Notes: generated by a model from the sequence alone, not told the origin. A stretch of 64,000 nt of DNA from Tardiphaga robiniae (GCF_001618955.1 NZ_LVYV01000001.1:627501-691500); one strand, 5' to 3'; counted from the stretch's first letter, positions 34,075 through 42,892 are shown. Program-made: numbers and translations.

Positions 34075-35547
34075 TCAGTGGAACCGGCTACCGACCCCAG
34101 CACCCAGCGATTGGACCGGCCAGAGTACGGCCGGCTCAACCGGCAGCGTTTCCACCGGCGTCTTGTCATTGACAACATGGGCCTGCTGAAGCGCCTCGAC
34201 GAAATCGGCGAACCAGTCCTGAATGGTGCCGGCGCGCAGCTTCGCCATCATGGCTTCCCAGCGCATGCGGCGCTCCAGCAACGGCATCGACAATGCGGTC
34301 GCGATGGTCCGCGCCATGCCGTCCACATCATGCGGATTGACCAGCAGGGCCGTATCGAGCTCGTTGGCGGCGCCGGCATATTTCGACAGCACCAGCACAC
34401 CGGGGTCGACCGGGTTCTGCGCAGCGACATATTCCTTGGCGACCAGATTCATGCCGTCATGCAGCGGCGTCACCAGACCGACCTGCGCAGTGCGATAGAG
34501 GCCAGCGAGCACGGTCTGGCTGAAGCCCTTGTTGAGATAGCGGATCGGCGTCCAGTCAACTTCGCCGTGACGCCCGTTAATATCGCTTACCAGCTTCGCA
34601 AGCTGGTTCTGCAGATCGCCATAGGCCTCGATCGTGCCGCGCGACAGTGTCGCGATTTGCAACAGCGAGACCGAGCGCTTGAGCTGCGGCTGCCGCGTCA
34701 GCATGCGATCGAATGCATCGAGACGATTGACGAGGCCCTTGGAGTAATCGACGCGATCGACGCCGATGGCGAGTTTCTCGCCGTTCAGGCTGCGGCGCAG
34801 CCGCGACACATCGGGATGCGACGCCGCCTTGGCGGCATGTGCAGCAAACTTCGCGGGATCGATGCCGATCGGAAATACCGCACAGCGCGACACGCCGTAA
34901 CGCGACATCACCACGCCACCCGTCGTATCGAGGCCGAGATCGCCATCGACATAAGACAGGAAGTTGTCGCGATCACCTTCGGTCTGGAAGCCGATCAGAT
35001 CGTAAGCGAGCATTGCCTCGACCAGCTCGCGATGGTGCGGCACGCCGCCAAAAATATCGCGTGCCGGCCACGGCGTATGCAGGAAAAAGCCGAGCGGATG
35101 CGTCACGCCAAGCGCGCGCAATTCTGCGCCGAGCGCAAGGAAATGGTAATCCTGAATCCAGAACGCGGTATCGGGCTTGCGGAACCGCAGCAGCGCGCGC
35201 GCGAAGAACGAATTCACTTCGCGATAAGACTGATAATCATCGTGCGACGTGCAGATCAGGTCGGTGCGGGAATGCAGCGCAGGCCAAAGCGCCGAATTGG
35301 CGAAGCCTTCGTAATAGCCACCGTAATGCGCGGCAGGCAGATCGAGCATTGCCAGCGCACCGGCGCCCAGCGCCTCAATTTCGGCAAACGGTTCCTTCTG
35401 CGCGCCGTCGCGCACGCGGCCGCTGGAACCCACCCAAATCGCGCCGGATTTCTCCACCACGGGCAGCAAGGCTGCTGCCAGACCGCCGGTCATCGGCTCA
35501 TTCGCCGAAGCGCGCGATACTCGGTTTGAGACTACGACGAGATTCAC
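34075..35547 (-). CDS. otsA: Trehalose-6-phosphate synthase
   Basis: 490 residues, glycosyltransferase family 20. It joins UDP-glucose and glucose-6-phosphate. Family landmarks: 'VVVSNRVSR' at the start, 'GGLAAALLP', 'HDDYQSYREVNSFFARALLR', 'WIQDYHFLALGAELR', 'IGVDRVDYSKGLVNRLDAFD' and the sugar-nucleotide site 'PLHDGMNLVAKEYVAAQ'. GTG 35547 is chosen as start because an AGGAGGG ribosome-binding site ends 6 bases before it and the family begins here; GTG 35568 is an alternative. An EcfG-type promoter lies 31 bases upstream. otsB is separate, 157 bases upstream on the same strand. Confidence 0.95.
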   Translation of the reverse strand: MNLVVVSNRVSRASANEPMTGGLAAALLPVVEKSGAIWVGSSGRVRDGAQKEPFAEIEALGAGALAMLDLPAAHYGGYYEGFANSALWPALHSRTDLICTSHDDYQSYREVNSFFARALLRFRKPDTAFWIQDYHFLALGAELRALGVTHPLGFFLHTPWPARDIFGGVPHHRELVEAMLAYDLIGFQTEGDRDNFLSYVDGDLGLDTTGGVVMSRYGVSRCAVFPIGIDPAKFAAHAAKAASHPDVSRLRRSLNGEKLAIGVDRVDYSKGLVNRLDAFDRMLTRQPQLKRSVSLLQIATLSRGTIEAYGDLQNQLAKLVSDINGRHGEVDWTPIRYLNKGFSQTVLAGLYRTAQVGLVTPLHDGMNLVAKEYVAAQNPVDPGVLVLSKYAGAANELDTALLVNPHDVDGMARTIATALSMPLLERRMRWEAMMAKLRAGTIQDWFADFVEALQQAHVVNDKTPVETLPVEPAVLWPVQSLGAGVGSRFH

Positions 35548-35577
35548 AGGGTCCCCTCCTGATTGCACACATTGATA

Positions 35578-35602
35578 AACGTCCGTTCATCAATATGGTT
35601 CC
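35578..35602 (-). promoter_or_regulatory. EcfG-type general-stress promoter of otsA
   Basis: On the minus strand GGAAC (complement 35598-35602), then a 16-base spacer, then CGTT (complement 35578-35581). This is an exact match to the alphaproteobacterial EcfG/PhyR-NepR-EcfG promoter consensus GGAAC-N16/17-CGTT. The CGTT element ends 31 bases from the GTG start and a strong AGGAGG follows, so promoter and start agree. Trehalose genes are common EcfG targets. Confidence 0.78.
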
Positions 35603-35646
35603 TCGTCACCATTCGACCCAATTGAAACCAAATTCGGGCACGCAAC

Positions 35647-35676
35647 GATGGAACTCACCTTTCAGTGAGTTCCATC
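35647..35676. terminator. 12-bp perfect hairpin after otsB
   Basis: GATGGAACTCAC (35647-35658) and GTGAGTTCCATC (35665-35676), perfect 12-bp inverted repeat with a 6-base loop, 29 bases beyond the otsB stop on the minus strand. No T-run follows, but it lies exactly where the MFS-otsB transcript should end before the otsA promoter. Confidence 0.55.
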
Positions 35677-35704
35677 TGCATCGGTATCAATGACACGAGG
35701 TGAA

Positions 35705-36526
35705 TCACTTCGATTTCGCCGCATCGTCGATCAGCAAGCGCGCGAGCCATGCGCGCACATCGCGCGGCTCGTCGAAGTGACCCGACACACCTTGCGCACG
35801 GCGACCGACGGAGAATGCGAGACCATTCATGCCGGGCATGATTGCAAATACAGATTCATCGGTGACATCATCGCCGATGAAGATCGGACGGCGCCCGCTG
35901 AACGGCTCATGCGTCATCAATTCGATCACGCCCGTCGCCTTGGTCACGCCAGCTGGCTTGATCTCGCAGACAGCCTTGCCGGGCAGCACTTCGATCGGCG
36001 CATTCGGCAGATCGGCACGGATCGCGGAAACCGCATCATAGATCGCCTTCTCCGCATGCGGCGCGAGACGATAGTGCAGCGCGAGCGCATAGCCCTTGTC
36101 CTCGAGCAGAATGCCCGGGCTCAACTTCGCAATGGCAGCAAGGCGACGCTTCAATTCCTTGTCCATCGGCGGCGCGCCTGACGCCACCGATTCATTGTCG
36201 CCTGACAATCGCATTTCGGCACCGTGACCACCGACCGCCGGGAACTGCATCGGCGCGAAAATCAGATCGATGTCGTTGATCGAGCGACCTGAGACAAGCG
36301 CCATGGCGCCATTCGTGCGCTGCAGCAGCTTACCCATGGACGTCGCCAGATCCGGCGGCACCCACACTTCACGCGGCGTCGGCGCCAGATCGAGCAGTGT
36401 ACCGTCGATATCGAGCAGCAGCGCACATTCGCTAAGCCGCGGCAATTCCGCGCCGGGATACAGCACCTCTTCGGAATGCGGTGCATCGTCGACAGGAATT
36501 TCAATAATCTTCTGTGGCATGTTCAT
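35705..36526 (-). CDS. otsB: Trehalose-6-phosphate phosphatase
   Basis: 273 residues, HAD superfamily. It dephosphorylates trehalose-6-phosphate to trehalose. Motif I 'LLDIDGTLLDLAP' (DxDGT), motif II 'ALVSGRSIND', motif III Lys in 'DKGYALALHYR' region, and motif IV 'FIGDDVTDESVFA' are present. ATG 36526 is preferred to 36595 because upstream residues are Arg/Trp-rich and lie inside the neighbouring MFS gene; the start is 4 bases after the MFS stop, so the two are one operon. Confidence 0.93.
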   Translation of the reverse strand: MNMPQKIIEIPVDDAPHSEEVLYPGAELPRLSECALLLDIDGTLLDLAPTPREVWVPPDLATSMGKLLQRTNGAMALVSGRSINDIDLIFAPMQFPAVGGHGAEMRLSGDNESVASGAPPMDKELKRRLAAIAKLSPGILLEDKGYALALHYRLAPHAEKAIYDAVSAIRADLPNAPIEVLPGKAVCEIKPAGVTKATGVIELMTHEPFSGRRPIFIGDDVTDESVFAIMPGMNGLAFSVGRRAQGVSGHFDEPRDVRAWLARLLIDDAAKSK

Positions 36527-36530
36527 GATA

Positions 36531-38024
36531 CTACTCCACCACGGCCAACGGCCGTGCAACTGATTCAAGCGGCTGGCGTTCCGCCGCGACGGCATAGCGC
36601 CAGCCGACGATCGCAGCCACGATCATCAGAACAGCGCCAAACAGGTAGCCGGCAAACACGCTGTCGCGCGACCCGGTATCGATCAGCACGCCAAACAGAG
36701 CCGGGCCGGCAACCCCGCCGATCCCAGTGCCGATCGCGTAGAAGACAGCGATCGCCAATGCACGCACCTCGATCGGGAACGTCTCACTGACGGTGAGATA
36801 GGCCGCACTCGCCGCCGGCGATGCAAAGAAGAAGATGATCATCCAGGCGATGGTCTGGGTCTGTGCACTCAACACGTCGATCGAGAACAGATAGCCGGAG
36901 ATCGCAAGCAGTATGCCCGACATCCCGTAGGTCACCGCAATCATGACGCGGCGCCCGAGCGTATCGAACAGCCGGCCGAGCAGCAGCGGCCCGAGAAAAT
37001 TGCCCGCCGCAAACGGCAGGATATACCAGCCAACATGGTTGGACGGGATGCCGAAGAAATCCGTCAGTACCAGCGCATAGGTGAAGAAGATCGCGTTGTA
37101 GAAAAACGCCTGCGACGCCATCAGCACGAGACCAACCAGCGAGCGCTGCCGATACAGCACGAACAGCGTCTGCGCGACCTCCTTCAACGGCGTATGGTCG
37201 CGCATCGTCAGCCTGATCTTCGGCAGCGCCGCCAGAACCGATGGCCTTGCTTTCTGATGCGCGGAGGTTTCGATCTCAGCCACAATCTCCTCTGCGCGTT
37301 GCGGCTGTCCATGGATCATCAGCCAGCGCGGGCTTTCCGGAATCCACATTCGCATGAACAGCACGATGAGACCCAAGATGGCGCCGGTGAAATAGGCCAG
37401 CCGCCAGCCGTAGGATTGCGAGATCACTGCAGGGTCGAGCAGGACGATGGCGCAAACCGCGCCCATCGCGGCGCCCAACCAGAAGCTTCCGTTGATCACC
37501 AGATCGGTCCAGCCGCGATAGCGCGCCGGGACAAGCTCCTGAATCGTCGAATTGATCGCGGTATATTCCCCGCCAATGCCGGCGCCCGTCAGGAATCGAA
37601 ACACGGCATAGCTGGCAAGATTCCATGACAGCGCCGTGGCGGCAGTCGCCGTGAGATAAAGCGCAAGCGTAATGAAAAACAGCTTCTTGCGACCGATGCG
37701 ATCCGTCAACCAGCCAAATCCCAAGGCGCCGATCACGGCGCCAGCGAGATAGGCGCTGTTCGCAAAGCCCACGTCGAAGTTCGAGAAGCGCAGCGCCGGA
37801 TCTTCCTTCAGTGCGCCGGACAACGCCCCCGCCAGGGTCACCTCAAGGCCGTCGAGTATCCATGTAATACCAAGCGCCAGGACAACCCGTGTGTGAAAGC
37901 CGCTCCAACGCAGCGCATCCAGGCGTGCGGGAATATCGGTTTCGATGATACGATCCGAGTCAGAAGCTGGCGTCTTGCTCGGCACCGGCGAAGCCGCGAT
38001 GTCCGCGCTGCTCAGATAAGCCAT
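36531..38024 (-). CDS. MFS transporter, sugar/metabolite:H+ symporter type
   Basis: 497 residues, 12 helices. Typical major-facilitator motifs: 'GWLTDRIGRKKLFF' (loop 2-3 GxxxDRxGRRR) and 'LLLGRLFDTLGRRVMI' in the second half. Early residues 'ALGITWILDGLEVTLAGALS' match the metabolite:H+ symporter group. Its stop is 4 bases from otsB, so it is probably co-expressed with the trehalose phosphatase; it may import or export a sugar or carboxylate. Substrate unknown. A GGAAC-N16-GGTT promoter lies 128 bases upstream of ATG 38024. Confidence 0.9.
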   Translation of the reverse strand: MAYLSSADIAASPVPSKTPASDSDRIIETDIPARLDALRWSGFHTRVVLALGITWILDGLEVTLAGALSGALKEDPALRFSNFDVGFANSAYLAGAVIGALGFGWLTDRIGRKKLFFITLALYLTATAATALSWNLASYAVFRFLTGAGIGGEYTAINSTIQELVPARYRGWTDLVINGSFWLGAAMGAVCAIVLLDPAVISQSYGWRLAYFTGAILGLIVLFMRMWIPESPRWLMIHGQPQRAEEIVAEIETSAHQKARPSVLAALPKIRLTMRDHTPLKEVAQTLFVLYRQRSLVGLVLMASQAFFYNAIFFTYALVLTDFFGIPSNHVGWYILPFAAGNFLGPLLLGRLFDTLGRRVMIAVTYGMSGILLAISGYLFSIDVLSAQTQTIAWMIIFFFASPAASAAYLTVSETFPIEVRALAIAVFYAIGTGIGGVAGPALFGVLIDTGSRDSVFAGYLFGAVLMIVAAIVGWRYAVAAERQPLESVARPLAVVE

Positions 38025-38151
38025 GCCGCCTTGCTCCTGAGCATTTGCTCGCTACCCCCACGGACAAGCGGAAATCGATATCAACGCGAAAAGCCCGAAA
38101 CCTTGCGGTGACGGGTGATTCAGCGCCAAAGGGTTACATTCTCCGTGAAAC

Positions 38152-38176
38152 AACCCACGAAGAACGCGTTGGTTCC
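38152..38176 (-). promoter_or_regulatory. EcfG-like promoter of the MFS-otsB operon
   Basis: Minus strand GGAAC (complement 38172-38176), 16-base spacer, GGTT (complement 38152-38155). It differs from the EcfG consensus only by G for C at the first base of the -10 element. It points towards the MFS-otsB genes, 128 bases before their start, and lies in the 175-base gap after the end of the hpx/dpp operon. The second EcfG-type site on the trehalose genes supports it. Confidence 0.6.
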
Positions 38177-38199
38177 CATTTTATGCAGGGAATTAGTAC

Positions 38200-38940
38200 C
38201 TAGAGCGAAACGGCGTAATGCTCGTATTCGCCGCGTACCAGCTCGATATGGGCGCGCATCGCCGCGGCGGCGCCGTTGCGATCGCCGCGCATGATGGCGA
38301 CGACGACGCGGTCGTGCTCAGCCTGCGACTTGGCGAGACGACCGAGATTGCGAAACTGCGCGCGCCGGAACGGCTGCACCCGAACCCGGGTCGCGAGCGT
38401 GATCTCGGCGATATATTCGTTCTGCGAGCCCGCATAAATCGCGTTGTGAAAACGCTCGTTCACTTCGTGGAAGCGATCCGGATTGCCGTCATAGCTCAGC
38501 ACCCGCAGCTCTTCGTGAATGGCCTCCAGCCCGTGACGCTGTACGGCCGGCATCCGTTCGGCGGCGAGACCGGCACATATCGCTTCGAGCTCGGCCATCG
38601 CTTCGAACATGCCGGTGAGACGATCGATCGACGGCTGCGCCACCACGGCGCCGCGATGCGCGCGCGAGTCGACAAGGCCGCTTGCCGTAAGCTGGCGCAA
38701 CGCTTCACGAACGGGCGTCCGCGAGACATTGAAGCGTTGCGCCAGATCGGTTTCGTCGAGCGACGTGCCGGGCGCCAGCACGCCGCGCACGATCTCGTCG
38801 GCGAGTTGCAGGCGGAGTTCTTCAGCGCGCGTCAGTTTGCCGGTGGTCGCACCGGCGCGGTCAACCCGGCTGACCGGCCCGGTGATGCCCGCCTTGCGGC
38901 GTGGCTTGCCCGGCTGGATCAGCATGTCGTCGAAACTCAT
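38200..38940 (-). CDS. GntR family regulator, FCD type (last gene of the dpp-atz/hpx operon)
   Basis: 246 residues. After a basic 40-residue lead, the winged helix-turn-helix shows 'RAEELRLQLADEIVRGVLAPG' and 'NVSRTPVREALRQLTASGLV', the FCD-GntR signature. The C-terminal FCD domain holds 'MFEAMAELEAICAGLAAERM', 'FHEVNERFHNAIYAGSQNEY' and 'EHDRVVVAIMRGDRNGA', with the metal-type His/Asp. ATG 38940 overlaps the hpxZ stop by four bases, so it is in the same operon and probably a local, self-regulating repressor responding to the imported compound or product. Confidence 0.9.
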   Translation of the reverse strand: MSFDDMLIQPGKPRRKAGITGPVSRVDRAGATTGKLTRAEELRLQLADEIVRGVLAPGTSLDETDLAQRFNVSRTPVREALRQLTASGLVDSRAHRGAVVAQPSIDRLTGMFEAMAELEAICAGLAAERMPAVQRHGLEAIHEELRVLSYDGNPDRFHEVNERFHNAIYAGSQNEYIAEITLATRVRVQPFRRAQFRNLGRLAKSQAEHDRVVVAIMRGDRNGAAAAMRAHIELVRGEYEHYAVSL

Positions 38941-39335
38941 CCCTTGGCGCCCTGCGGTTCGTCGATCAGGCTGACAGACGCCGCCACGATTCGCCAGCCT
39001 TCCGGAAAGCGGATCCACGTCTGCATCTGTCGACCGACCTTACCCGGAGCCGTGTCGCGATAAAATAGCGTCGAGGCCACCGCAGTGTCGCGGCCATAGG
39101 AGGAAATCACCGTGCGCGCAGTGCGGCGCACCAATCCGACCGGCGAGCGTGCACCGCGAAAGGCCTGGATCTCGTCATAACCGTAAAGGTTTTCACCCAT
39201 CCCATAGCGAAGCGTCCGCGGATCGTTGCGAAACAATTCGCCGAGCACCGCCGTGTCGTTGGTCGTCAACGCCTTCTCATAGCGAGCGAAAGCGGCGCCC
39301 ACTTCGGCGATGACGTCAGGCAGATCAATGTCCAT
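38937..39335 (-). CDS. hpxZ: HpxZ-like protein (NTF2 fold, DUF3225)
   Basis: 132 residues of the small SnoaL/NTF2-like family found in ureide and oxalurate catabolism clusters (HpxZ). Recognisable stretches are 'AAFARYEKALTTNDTAVLGE', 'LFRNDPRTLRYGMGENLYGY' and 'GRQMQTWIRFPEGWRIVAASVS'. ATG 39335 follows the AtzE-type gene by 1 base. No catalytic role has been shown for the family; it may be a small accessory enzyme. Assignment rests on pattern and operon context. Confidence 0.78.
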   Translation of the reverse strand: MDIDLPDVIAEVGAAFARYEKALTTNDTAVLGELFRNDPRTLRYGMGENLYGYDEIQAFRGARSPVGLVRRTARTVISSYGRDTAVASTLFYRDTAPGKVGRQMQTWIRFPEGWRIVAASVSLIDEPQGAKG

Positions 39336-39336
39336 G

Positions 39337-40767
39337 TCAGAACCCTTTTGCGCGGGGCGCAGCAACCACGCCGGCCCGCTCCAAAGCATAGGCGACACGC
39401 AGCGCGATGTCTTCCCGCCACGGTGCTGCAATGATCTGCACACCGATCGGCATCGGATCGAGCGGCACCGGCACGGCGACGACGGGCAAGCCTATGAAGG
39501 AGATTGGCTGGGTGTGGATGCCGATATTGGCGCGCACCGGCAGTTCGACGCCGTCGAGCACGAAAGTCGCCTGCCCCAATTTCGGCGCGATGCAAGGCGT
39601 CGCCGGCGCGATGATCACGTCGACGTCCTTGAACAATGCGAGCACCTTGGTGCGATACCAGCGGCGGAATTTCTGCGCGCGATCAACCAGCGGCGCCGGC
39701 ACCATGGCGCCGGCCAGCAGCCGGTCACGCACCGCCGGGTCGAAATCATTGGGCCGCGTGCGCAGGCGATCCAGATGCAACGAGGCGCCTTCAACGGTCG
39801 AGATGACATAGGCCGCTGATCGCGCGCGGGCGACCTCGGGCAGCTCGATATCGCGTGTGACGCCGAGCGCCTTCGTGACGCGCGCAACCGCCTCCTGGGC
39901 CTCCGGAAACAGGTTCTTGCGGAAGTATCCGCCGGCCGCAGCGATGCGGAGAGAGCCGATATCCTGTCCGAGCAGCGCCGTCACAGACTCGATGGCGCGG
40001 GTTGAACACGCGGCATCCTCGGCATCGGGGCCCTGCATGGCGTCGTAGGACAGCGCGAGGTCCTCCACCGATCGTGCGAACGGGCCGAGATGATCGAAGC
40101 TCGCGACAAACGGAAACGAGCGCGCCCGCGACAACCGGCCATAAGTCGGTTTCAGGCCGAAGATGCCGCAGAACGACGACGGCACGCGGATCGAGCCGTT
40201 GGTGTCCGACCCCAGGGCAAGCGGCACGAGACTGCCGCCGACTGCGCCGCCAGAACCGCCCGATGAGCCGCCGGTCATCCGGGTCACGTCATGCGGATTC
40301 CGCGACGGGCCGTCGTGAATATTCTCGCCCGTAAAATCATAGGCGTATTCGCCCATATTGAGCGCGCCGACCAATACGGCGCCCGCGGCTTCCATGCGCT
40401 CGACCAGCGTCGCATCGCGGATCGAGGGCGGACGATCGCGATTGATTTTGGAGCCAGCGCGGGTCGGCAGACCCGTGACATCGAACAGGTTCTTCACCGC
40501 AAACGGCACGCCTGCAAGCGGGCCGACGCTTTGACCGGCGGCAATCGCGGCATCCAGCGCCTTCGCCGTGGCGCGCGCGCGATCGGCAGTGACATCGGTG
40601 AATGCGTTCAGGACCGGATTGTGCTGCGCGATGCGCGCGAGCGCAGCTTCGGTGACGGCGAGTGCCGAGATCTTCTTCGCGGCAACCGCCTGGGCGATTT
40701 CGGAGGCCGGGCGCCAATCGCCATTGGTTTGAACAATCTGGGCTGTGATGACAGGGTCAAGCTGCAT
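39337..40767 (-). CDS. AtzE/HpxY-type amidase (amidase signature family)
   Basis: 476 residues. Amidase-signature enzyme with the Ser-cisSer-Lys triad: Lys in 'GVPFAVKNLFDVTGLPT', the Gly/Ser-rich block 'MTGGSSGGSGGAVGGSLVPL', and nucleophilic Ser in 'GSDTNGSIRVPSSFCGIFGLKP' (family core, given in parts). In characterised relatives it hydrolyses 1-carboxybiuret (AtzE) or acts in oxalurate breakdown (HpxY). ATG 40767 overlaps the short atzG-type gene by 11 bases, matching the known tight AtzE-AtzG complex. The C-terminus ends 'GVVAAPRAKGF'. Substrate: some urea-, biuret- or oxamate-like amide, inferred. Confidence 0.88.
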   Translation of the reverse strand: MQLDPVITAQIVQTNGDWRPASEIAQAVAAKKISALAVTEAALARIAQHNPVLNAFTDVTADRARATAKALDAAIAAGQSVGPLAGVPFAVKNLFDVTGLPTRAGSKINRDRPPSIRDATLVERMEAAGAVLVGALNMGEYAYDFTGENIHDGPSRNPHDVTRMTGGSSGGSGGAVGGSLVPLALGSDTNGSIRVPSSFCGIFGLKPTYGRLSRARSFPFVASFDHLGPFARSVEDLALSYDAMQGPDAEDAACSTRAIESVTALLGQDIGSLRIAAAGGYFRKNLFPEAQEAVARVTKALGVTRDIELPEVARARSAAYVISTVEGASLHLDRLRTRPNDFDPAVRDRLLAGAMVPAPLVDRAQKFRRWYRTKVLALFKDVDVIIAPATPCIAPKLGQATFVLDGVELPVRANIGIHTQPISFIGLPVVAVPVPLDPMPIGVQIIAAPWREDIALRVAYALERAGVVAAPRAKGF

Positions 40768-40936
40768 AGATGTTCGCCGGCTCGGTTTCATCTGGCAGCG
40801 GGAATTCATCGACCATACGCGCCATTTTCAACGTCACCGCGAGATTGGCACGGACGGACGGCTTCCACGCGTCTTCAATCGGCAGTGCCAACGCCCCGGC
40901 GACGGCGTCGATATAGTCATCAAGCGGTTCGGCCAC
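40757..40936 (-). CDS. AtzG/HpxX-like small subunit (DUF4089)
   Basis: 59 residues from GTG 40936, preceded by GAGAGAGGGA, a good ribosome-binding site. Translation: 'AEPLDDYIDAVAGALALPI', then 'EDAWKPSVRANLAVTLKMAR' and a Pro/Glu tail ending NIYAA. It matches the AtzG/HpxX (DUF4089) pattern, a GatC-like helical partner that stabilises the AtzE-type amidase. The stop overlaps the amidase start by 11 bases. It lies 24 bases after the dppDF stop. The gene is easily missed by length cutoffs. Confidence 0.78.
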   Translation of the reverse strand: MAEPLDDYIDAVAGALALPIEDAWKPSVRANLAVTLKMARMVDEFPLPDETEPANIYAA

Positions 40937-40959
40937 GGTCCCTCTCTCGATCGTTCGTC

Positions 40960-42681
40960 TCAATGAACCGGCAGCGGCGGATGCGGGATCGCCGACAGCA
41001 GTTCCTTCGTATAAGCATCTTGCGGCGCATCCAGCACAGCCTCTGTCAGGCCCTGCTCGACGATCCGCCCCGTGCGCATCACGATGACACGATCGCACAG
41101 CAAACGCACCACATTCAAATCGTGCGATACGAACAAATAGCTCATCCCCATCGACTGTTTCAGGTCCTGCAGCAGGTTCAGCACCACTGCCTGCACTGAC
41201 ACATCGAGCGCAGCGGTCGGCTCATCCAGGATGATCAGCTTCGGCTGCAGCGCGATGGCCCGCGCAATGCCGACGCGCGCCTTCTGGCCGCCGGACATCT
41301 GATGCGGAAAGCGATCGAGCAAGTCGAGCGGCAACCCCACCTGTCGCGCGAGGTCCTCGCATTTTGCACGCAATGCATCAGAGCCCTTGATATCGCCGAG
41401 CTGCATGATTGGGTCGGCAATGGCCCGCGCCGCCGTGAAACGCGGGTTGAGACTGTCGGTGGGATCCTGGAACACCATCTGGATGCTCTTGCGCAGCGGC
41501 AGTCGCGCAAAGGCATTCGGCGCCATCTCGCCAATCTCGTCGCCATCGAACGAGATGCGCCCCGACGTCTTGTCGATCAGCCGCATCACCATCATCGACG
41601 TCGTGGACTTGCCGCAGCCGGATTCGCCGACGAGGCCAACGCTCTCGCCGTGGCCGACCGTGAAGCTGATGCCATCGACGGCGCGGAATTTATCCGGCTC
41701 GGTCGGCGGTTTGCGCGAAAACAATTTTGCCAGAGAGGCTGTCGCGCCCTGGCGGGCATATTCCTTGACCAGATTTTCGACCACCAGTAATGGCTTTTCC
41801 GCTACGGCCGCACCGGCGCTGTCGGCAATCGTCGGCTGCACCGGCATCGCCGCGCGTTCTTCGGCCGGCAGCAGATCGCGCAGCGAAACACCGAGCCGCG
41901 GCGTCGCCTGCATCAGCTTCTTGGTATAAGCGTGTTGCGGATTGGCGAAGATATCGGCCGACAGCGCCGTCTCGACCACCCTGCCCTTTTCCATCACCAC
42001 CACACGGTCGCAATAGGCAGCGGCAAGGCCGAGATCGTGGGTGATCAGGATCGTCGACATGCCGCGGCTCTTGGTGAGCTCGACGACCAGATCCATCACG
42101 GCTTTCTGCGTCGTGACATCGAGCCCTGTCGTCGGTTCGTCAGCGATGAGGAGTTGCGGATTACAGGCCAGCGCCAAAGCGATCACCACGCGCTGGCACA
42201 TACCGCCCGAGAGTTCGAACGGATAGGCATGATAGCGCTCGCGTGGCCGTGCGATCTTGACCTGCTCCAGCGCCTCGATGGCTTTCTCCGCACGGTCGGC
42301 GCTGCCGGCCTGCGCATGCTGGCGCAGCACGTCCTCGATCTGGTCGCCGACCTTGCGGATCGGATTCAGCGCCGCCCGCGGATTCTGGAAGATCATCGAG
42401 ATTTCGCGGCCGCGCAGGTCGCGCATCTGATTCTCGGTTGCGCCCTTGATATCGACGCCGGAAAACATCACCGAGCCTTCGGCGATCTTGCCGGCGCGAT
42501 CAAGAATGCGCATCACCGCATAGGACGTCACCGACTTGCCCGAGCCGGACTCGCCGACGATGCCCAGCGTTTCGCCCTTGGCCACGGAAATATTGACGTG
42601 CTGCACGGCCTTGACGATGCCGCGCCGCGTGGCGAATTCGACGGTGAGATCGCTGACGTCGAGAAGCGGTTGAGCAGTCAT
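40960..42681 (-). CDS. Fused dipeptide/oligopeptide ABC ATPase (DppD-DppF)
   Basis: 573 residues with two ATPase domains in one chain. First: Walker A 'GESGSGKSVT', signature 'LSGGMCQRVVIALAL', Walker B 'LLIADEPTTGLD'. Second: Walker A 'GESGCGKSTT', signature 'MSGGQKARVGIARAI', Walker B 'LIILDEPTAALD'. The two halves are joined by about 90 residues including the DppD C-terminal segment with 'HAYTKKLMQATPRL'. This is the DppD-DppF fusion known in many rhizobial peptide importers. The gap to dppC upstream (42682-42892) contains a palindromic repeat element. Confidence 0.92.
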   Translation of the reverse strand: MTAQPLLDVSDLTVEFATRRGIVKAVQHVNISVAKGETLGIVGESGSGKSVTSYAVMRILDRAGKIAEGSVMFSGVDIKGATENQMRDLRGREISMIFQNPRAALNPIRKVGDQIEDVLRQHAQAGSADRAEKAIEALEQVKIARPRERYHAYPFELSGGMCQRVVIALALACNPQLLIADEPTTGLDVTTQKAVMDLVVELTKSRGMSTILITHDLGLAAAYCDRVVVMEKGRVVETALSADIFANPQHAYTKKLMQATPRLGVSLRDLLPAEERAAMPVQPTIADSAGAAVAEKPLLVVENLVKEYARQGATASLAKLFSRKPPTEPDKFRAVDGISFTVGHGESVGLVGESGCGKSTTSMMVMRLIDKTSGRISFDGDEIGEMAPNAFARLPLRKSIQMVFQDPTDSLNPRFTAARAIADPIMQLGDIKGSDALRAKCEDLARQVGLPLDLLDRFPHQMSGGQKARVGIARAIALQPKLIILDEPTAALDVSVQAVVLNLLQDLKQSMGMSYLFVSHDLNVVRLLCDRVIVMRTGRIVEQGLTEAVLDAPQDAYTKELLSAIPHPPLPVH

Positions 42682-42710
42682 GCCGATGTCTCCACGTGCT
42701 CGGTAGGCTC

Positions 42711-42864
42711 CCTCGCCCCGCCCTTGTGGGGAGAGGGTTGGGGTGAGGGGCTCTTGCGATCCGCAAACACCGGCGTTGATGGCGAGGTCAGTGCCCTGCC
42801 CCTCACCCGCCGCTCGCTACGCGAGCGTCGACCTCTCCCCGCGCAGAGCGGGGAGAGGTTAAGA
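42711..42864. repeat. Interspersed inverted-repeat element, copy A (inside the dpp operon)
   Basis: CCCTCGCCCCGCCCTTGTGG-type left arm followed by GAGAGGGTTGGGGTGAGGGG, a spacer, then GCCCCTCACCCGCCGCTCGC and CTCTCCCCGCGCAGAGCGGG GAGAGGTTAAG on the right arm (given in pieces). The two arms are inverted copies of a roughly 70-base unit, each carrying its own small CTCTCCCC/GGGGAGAG hairpin. Related copies are at 44886-45000 and 63121-63374. It lies in the gap between dppC and dppDF. Confidence 0.7.
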
Positions 42865-42892
42865 AAGCGATCGGCGGAGTATGCTTGCATCG

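Noticed and set aside
33928-35529. 533-codon plus-strand open frame antisense to otsA
   Set aside because: Composition is His/Arg/Gln-rich with no recognisable domain, and otsA on the other strand has all family motifs; also overlaps the RNA-gene side region.
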